From the NCBI GenBank assembly GCA_022013235.1, contig JAKLQR010000376.1, forward strand, positions 1 to 7,502: 7,502 nucleotides of DNA, given 5' to 3'. A program made the position numbers and the translations under genes. Under the pieces are notes generated by a model. That model did no database searches and was not told the DNA's origin. It saw only the letters and a program-made list of their open reading frames with translations. Of this stretch, positions 6,948 through 7,502 are shown piece by piece (positions within the stretch are counted from its first letter, which is position 1; every line of letters begins with the position of its first letter). The DNA comes from Thermodesulfovibrionales bacterium (GTDB lineage Bacteria; Nitrospirota; Thermodesulfovibrionia; Thermodesulfovibrionales; SM23-35).

Positions 6948-6963
6948 TGGCATTCTTTTTGCT
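6948..6963 (+). promoter_or_regulatory. Sigma-54 (RpoN) -24/-12 promoter for the rubredoxin gene
   Basis: TGGCA (6948-6952) and TTGCT (6959-6963) place the invariant GG (6949-6950) and GC (6961-6962) exactly 10 nt apart, the defining geometry of -24/-12 promoters (consensus TGGCAC-N5-TTGCW). The spacer is CATTCTTTTT. Initiation would be near 6974, leaving a leader of about 35 nt that contains the AAGGAGG ribosome binding site at 6995-7001. The distance, strand and sequence all fit the gene that follows. An enhancer-binding activator would be required; no activator site is identified with confidence upstream. Confidence 0.6.
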
Positions 6964-7008
6964 TTTCTTTTATTTCATGCAAGAAAAAATCAGCAAGGAG
7001 GATAACAG

Positions 7009-7197
7009 ATGAAAAAGTATGAATGCACCGCATGCGGGTATATCTATGATCCGGCAATAGGAGACACTGAGAACGGCATCAACCCGGGCACAGCCTTTGA
7101 AGATTTACCGGACGACTGGGTCTGCCCTGCCTGCGGCGCCCCGAAATCGTTGTTCGTAGAGGCGGGGTCAACATACAAAGAACACGGTGTTCAATAG
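7009..7197 (+). CDS. Rubredoxin, type I
   Basis: Complete 62-residue small iron protein. Four cysteines coordinate one Fe: Cys6 and Cys9 in CTACGY and Cys39 and Cys42 in CPACGAPK, the classic C-x2-C-G-Y ... C-P-x-C-G pattern with 29 residues between pairs (type I). Core aromatic residues Tyr4, Tyr11, Tyr13, Phe30, Trp37 and Phe49 and the GDxxxGIxPGTxFxDLPxDW segment are all conserved. It is a cytoplasmic one-electron carrier, often serving superoxide reductase, rubrerythrin or flavodiiron proteins in anaerobes; none of these partners is in the window. The tail of about 9 residues after the fold (GSTYKEHGVQ) is slightly longer than the 52-54 residue minimum. The ATG has a consensus AAGGAGG 7 nt upstream, predicting strong translation, and a sigma-54-type promoter lies 46 nt before the start. 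Confidence 0.95.
   Translation: MKKYECTACGYIYDPAIGDTENGINPGTAFEDLPDDWVCPACGAPKSLFVEAGSTYKEHGVQ
7180..7192. repeat. 13-bp palindrome at the 3' end of the rubredoxin gene
   Basis: GAACAC-G-GTGTTC is a perfect 6-1-6 inverted repeat lying within the last codons of rubredoxin, about 53 nt before the next gene's start. A second, weaker inverted repeat follows directly after the stop: CAAAGA (7198-7203) and TCTTTG (7213-7218) with a 9-nt loop and a U-rich tail (ATATATCTTTCATTT). The first could be an operator half-site pair or just codon coincidence; the second could be a weak partial terminator. Neither has proven function. Confidence 0.35.
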
Positions 7198-7244
7198 CAA
7201 AGAATGTGATTGTCTTTGTGAATATATCTTTCATTTGATCGAAG

Positions 7245-7502
7245 ATGAGAACGGGACTTACTCTTTACCATTTCCTGCTTGCCCTCTGGGTTGGGGGCAT
7301 GTCGATGTTTTCGTTCCTTGTTACGCCGGTCATATTCCAATCATTCGCACGGGACACTGCCGGGGAAATCGCAGGGAAGCTCTTCCCCTATTATTTCCCG
7401 TTTACCCTTGTTACCGCGCTCCTGACCCTGGGAGTATTCCTGTTCTTTATTGGGGTGAGAGCAACCATTCAGCACAGGATAACCCTTGCTCTCCTCCTCT
7501 TC
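7245..7502 (+). CDS. DUF4149/TMEM205-like membrane protein (3' truncated by window end)
   Basis: The first 86 codons of a reading frame that continues past the window. ATG at 7245 is the first possible start, because an in-frame TGA lies at 7236-7238. The N-terminus has a membrane helix at about 5-34 carrying the family pattern LALWVGGMSMFSFLVTPVIF, then a short charged linker (ARDTAGEIAGKLFPYYF) and a second helix from about 52 to 69, with a third beginning near 79. This arrangement (WxGG, P-x-F, then G-x-x-FP-x-Y) is typical of DUF4149 proteins, small four-helix membrane proteins of unknown role. The Shine-Dalgarno is poor (GATCGAAG), so translation may be weak or coupled to rubredoxin, whose stop is 47 nt upstream on the same strand. 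Full length cannot be judged. Confidence 0.75.
   Translation, partial: MRTGLTLYHFLLALWVGGMSMFSFLVTPVIFQSFARDTAGEIAGKLFPYYFPFTLVTALLTLGVFLFFIGVRATIQHRITLALLLF

Larger units (their letters stand above)
6525..7008. other. 484-nt gap with no intact gene: gene remnants plus the rubredoxin promoter
   Basis: Neither strand holds a complete recognisable gene here. The left half carries minus-strand scraps resembling an SRPBCC gene and an epimerase start. The middle holds an unassigned plus-strand frame, ATG 6781 to TGA 6925-6927 (48 codons, open back to 6730 without a start), with no Shine-Dalgarno and no recognised similarity; I do not call it a gene. ATGCGT occurs twice with 10-bp periodicity (6781-6786, 6791-6796), and AATGCGT (6790-6796) recurs inverted as ACGCATT (6695-6701). 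A small GTCC-GAAA-GGAC hairpin lies at 6852-6863. The right end is the sigma-54-type promoter and leader of the rubredoxin gene. No clear intrinsic terminator follows the globin-PsiE gene; the short TACCG/CGGTA stem at 6547-6561 has no T tract. Confidence 0.6.

Noticed and set aside
6833..7057. 74-residue minus-strand open frame across the rubredoxin start
   Set aside because: It overlaps the sigma-54 promoter, the consensus ribosome site and the first codons of a certain gene on the other strand, has no Shine-Dalgarno and no recognisable protein pattern.

Overview
The window reads as chromosomal DNA of a diderm (outer-membrane-bearing), probably anaerobic or microaerophilic bacterium. Evidence is a complete outer-membrane translocation pair (TamA/TamB), a rubredoxin, a heme-globin sensor fused to a PsiE membrane domain, and a candidate sigma-54 promoter. 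Base composition looks moderate in genes and AT-rich between them. Protein style is compatible with Nitrospirota or Desulfobacterota, but no marker gene settles this.

Layout: (1) 1-429 is a gene-poor left flank. It holds an AT-rich stretch, a short reading frame (82-192) that looks like the tail of a lost gene, a perfect 10-bp hairpin (198-230), and on the minus strand a possible 14-residue CxxCxC micro-protein (244-288) with its own Shine-Dalgarno and promoter-like hexamers. (2) 430-5543 is the tamA-tamB operon; the stop of tamA overlaps the GTG start of tamB by 4 nt. (3) 5544-5627 carries a strong extended -10 box and leads into a 298-residue protoglobin-PsiE membrane protein (5628-6524). 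(4) 6525-7008 is 484 nt without an intact gene. On the minus strand it carries what looks like the N-terminal scrap of an SRPBCC-fold gene, then a scrap resembling the start of a TIGR01777-type epimerase, so this is a gene graveyard. Its right end is a -24/-12 sigma-54-type promoter. (5) 7009-7197 is a complete type I rubredoxin behind a consensus ribosome binding site. (6) 7245 to the window end is the first 86 codons of a DUF4149/TMEM205-like membrane protein.

How the genes relate: TamA (outer-membrane Omp85 barrel) and TamB (periplasm-spanning, inner-membrane anchored) form one envelope machine. The globin-PsiE protein has its own promoter and is a likely heme/gas-responsive membrane sensor. 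The rubredoxin is a small Fe(Cys)4 electron carrier, possibly under sigma-54 control and possibly co-transcribed with the membrane protein after it. No mobile element, CRISPR array, tRNA or rRNA was recognised. The observations most worth a second look are the globin-PsiE fusion, the sigma-54 promoter before the rubredoxin, the paired gene remnants, and the Cys-rich micro-ORF.
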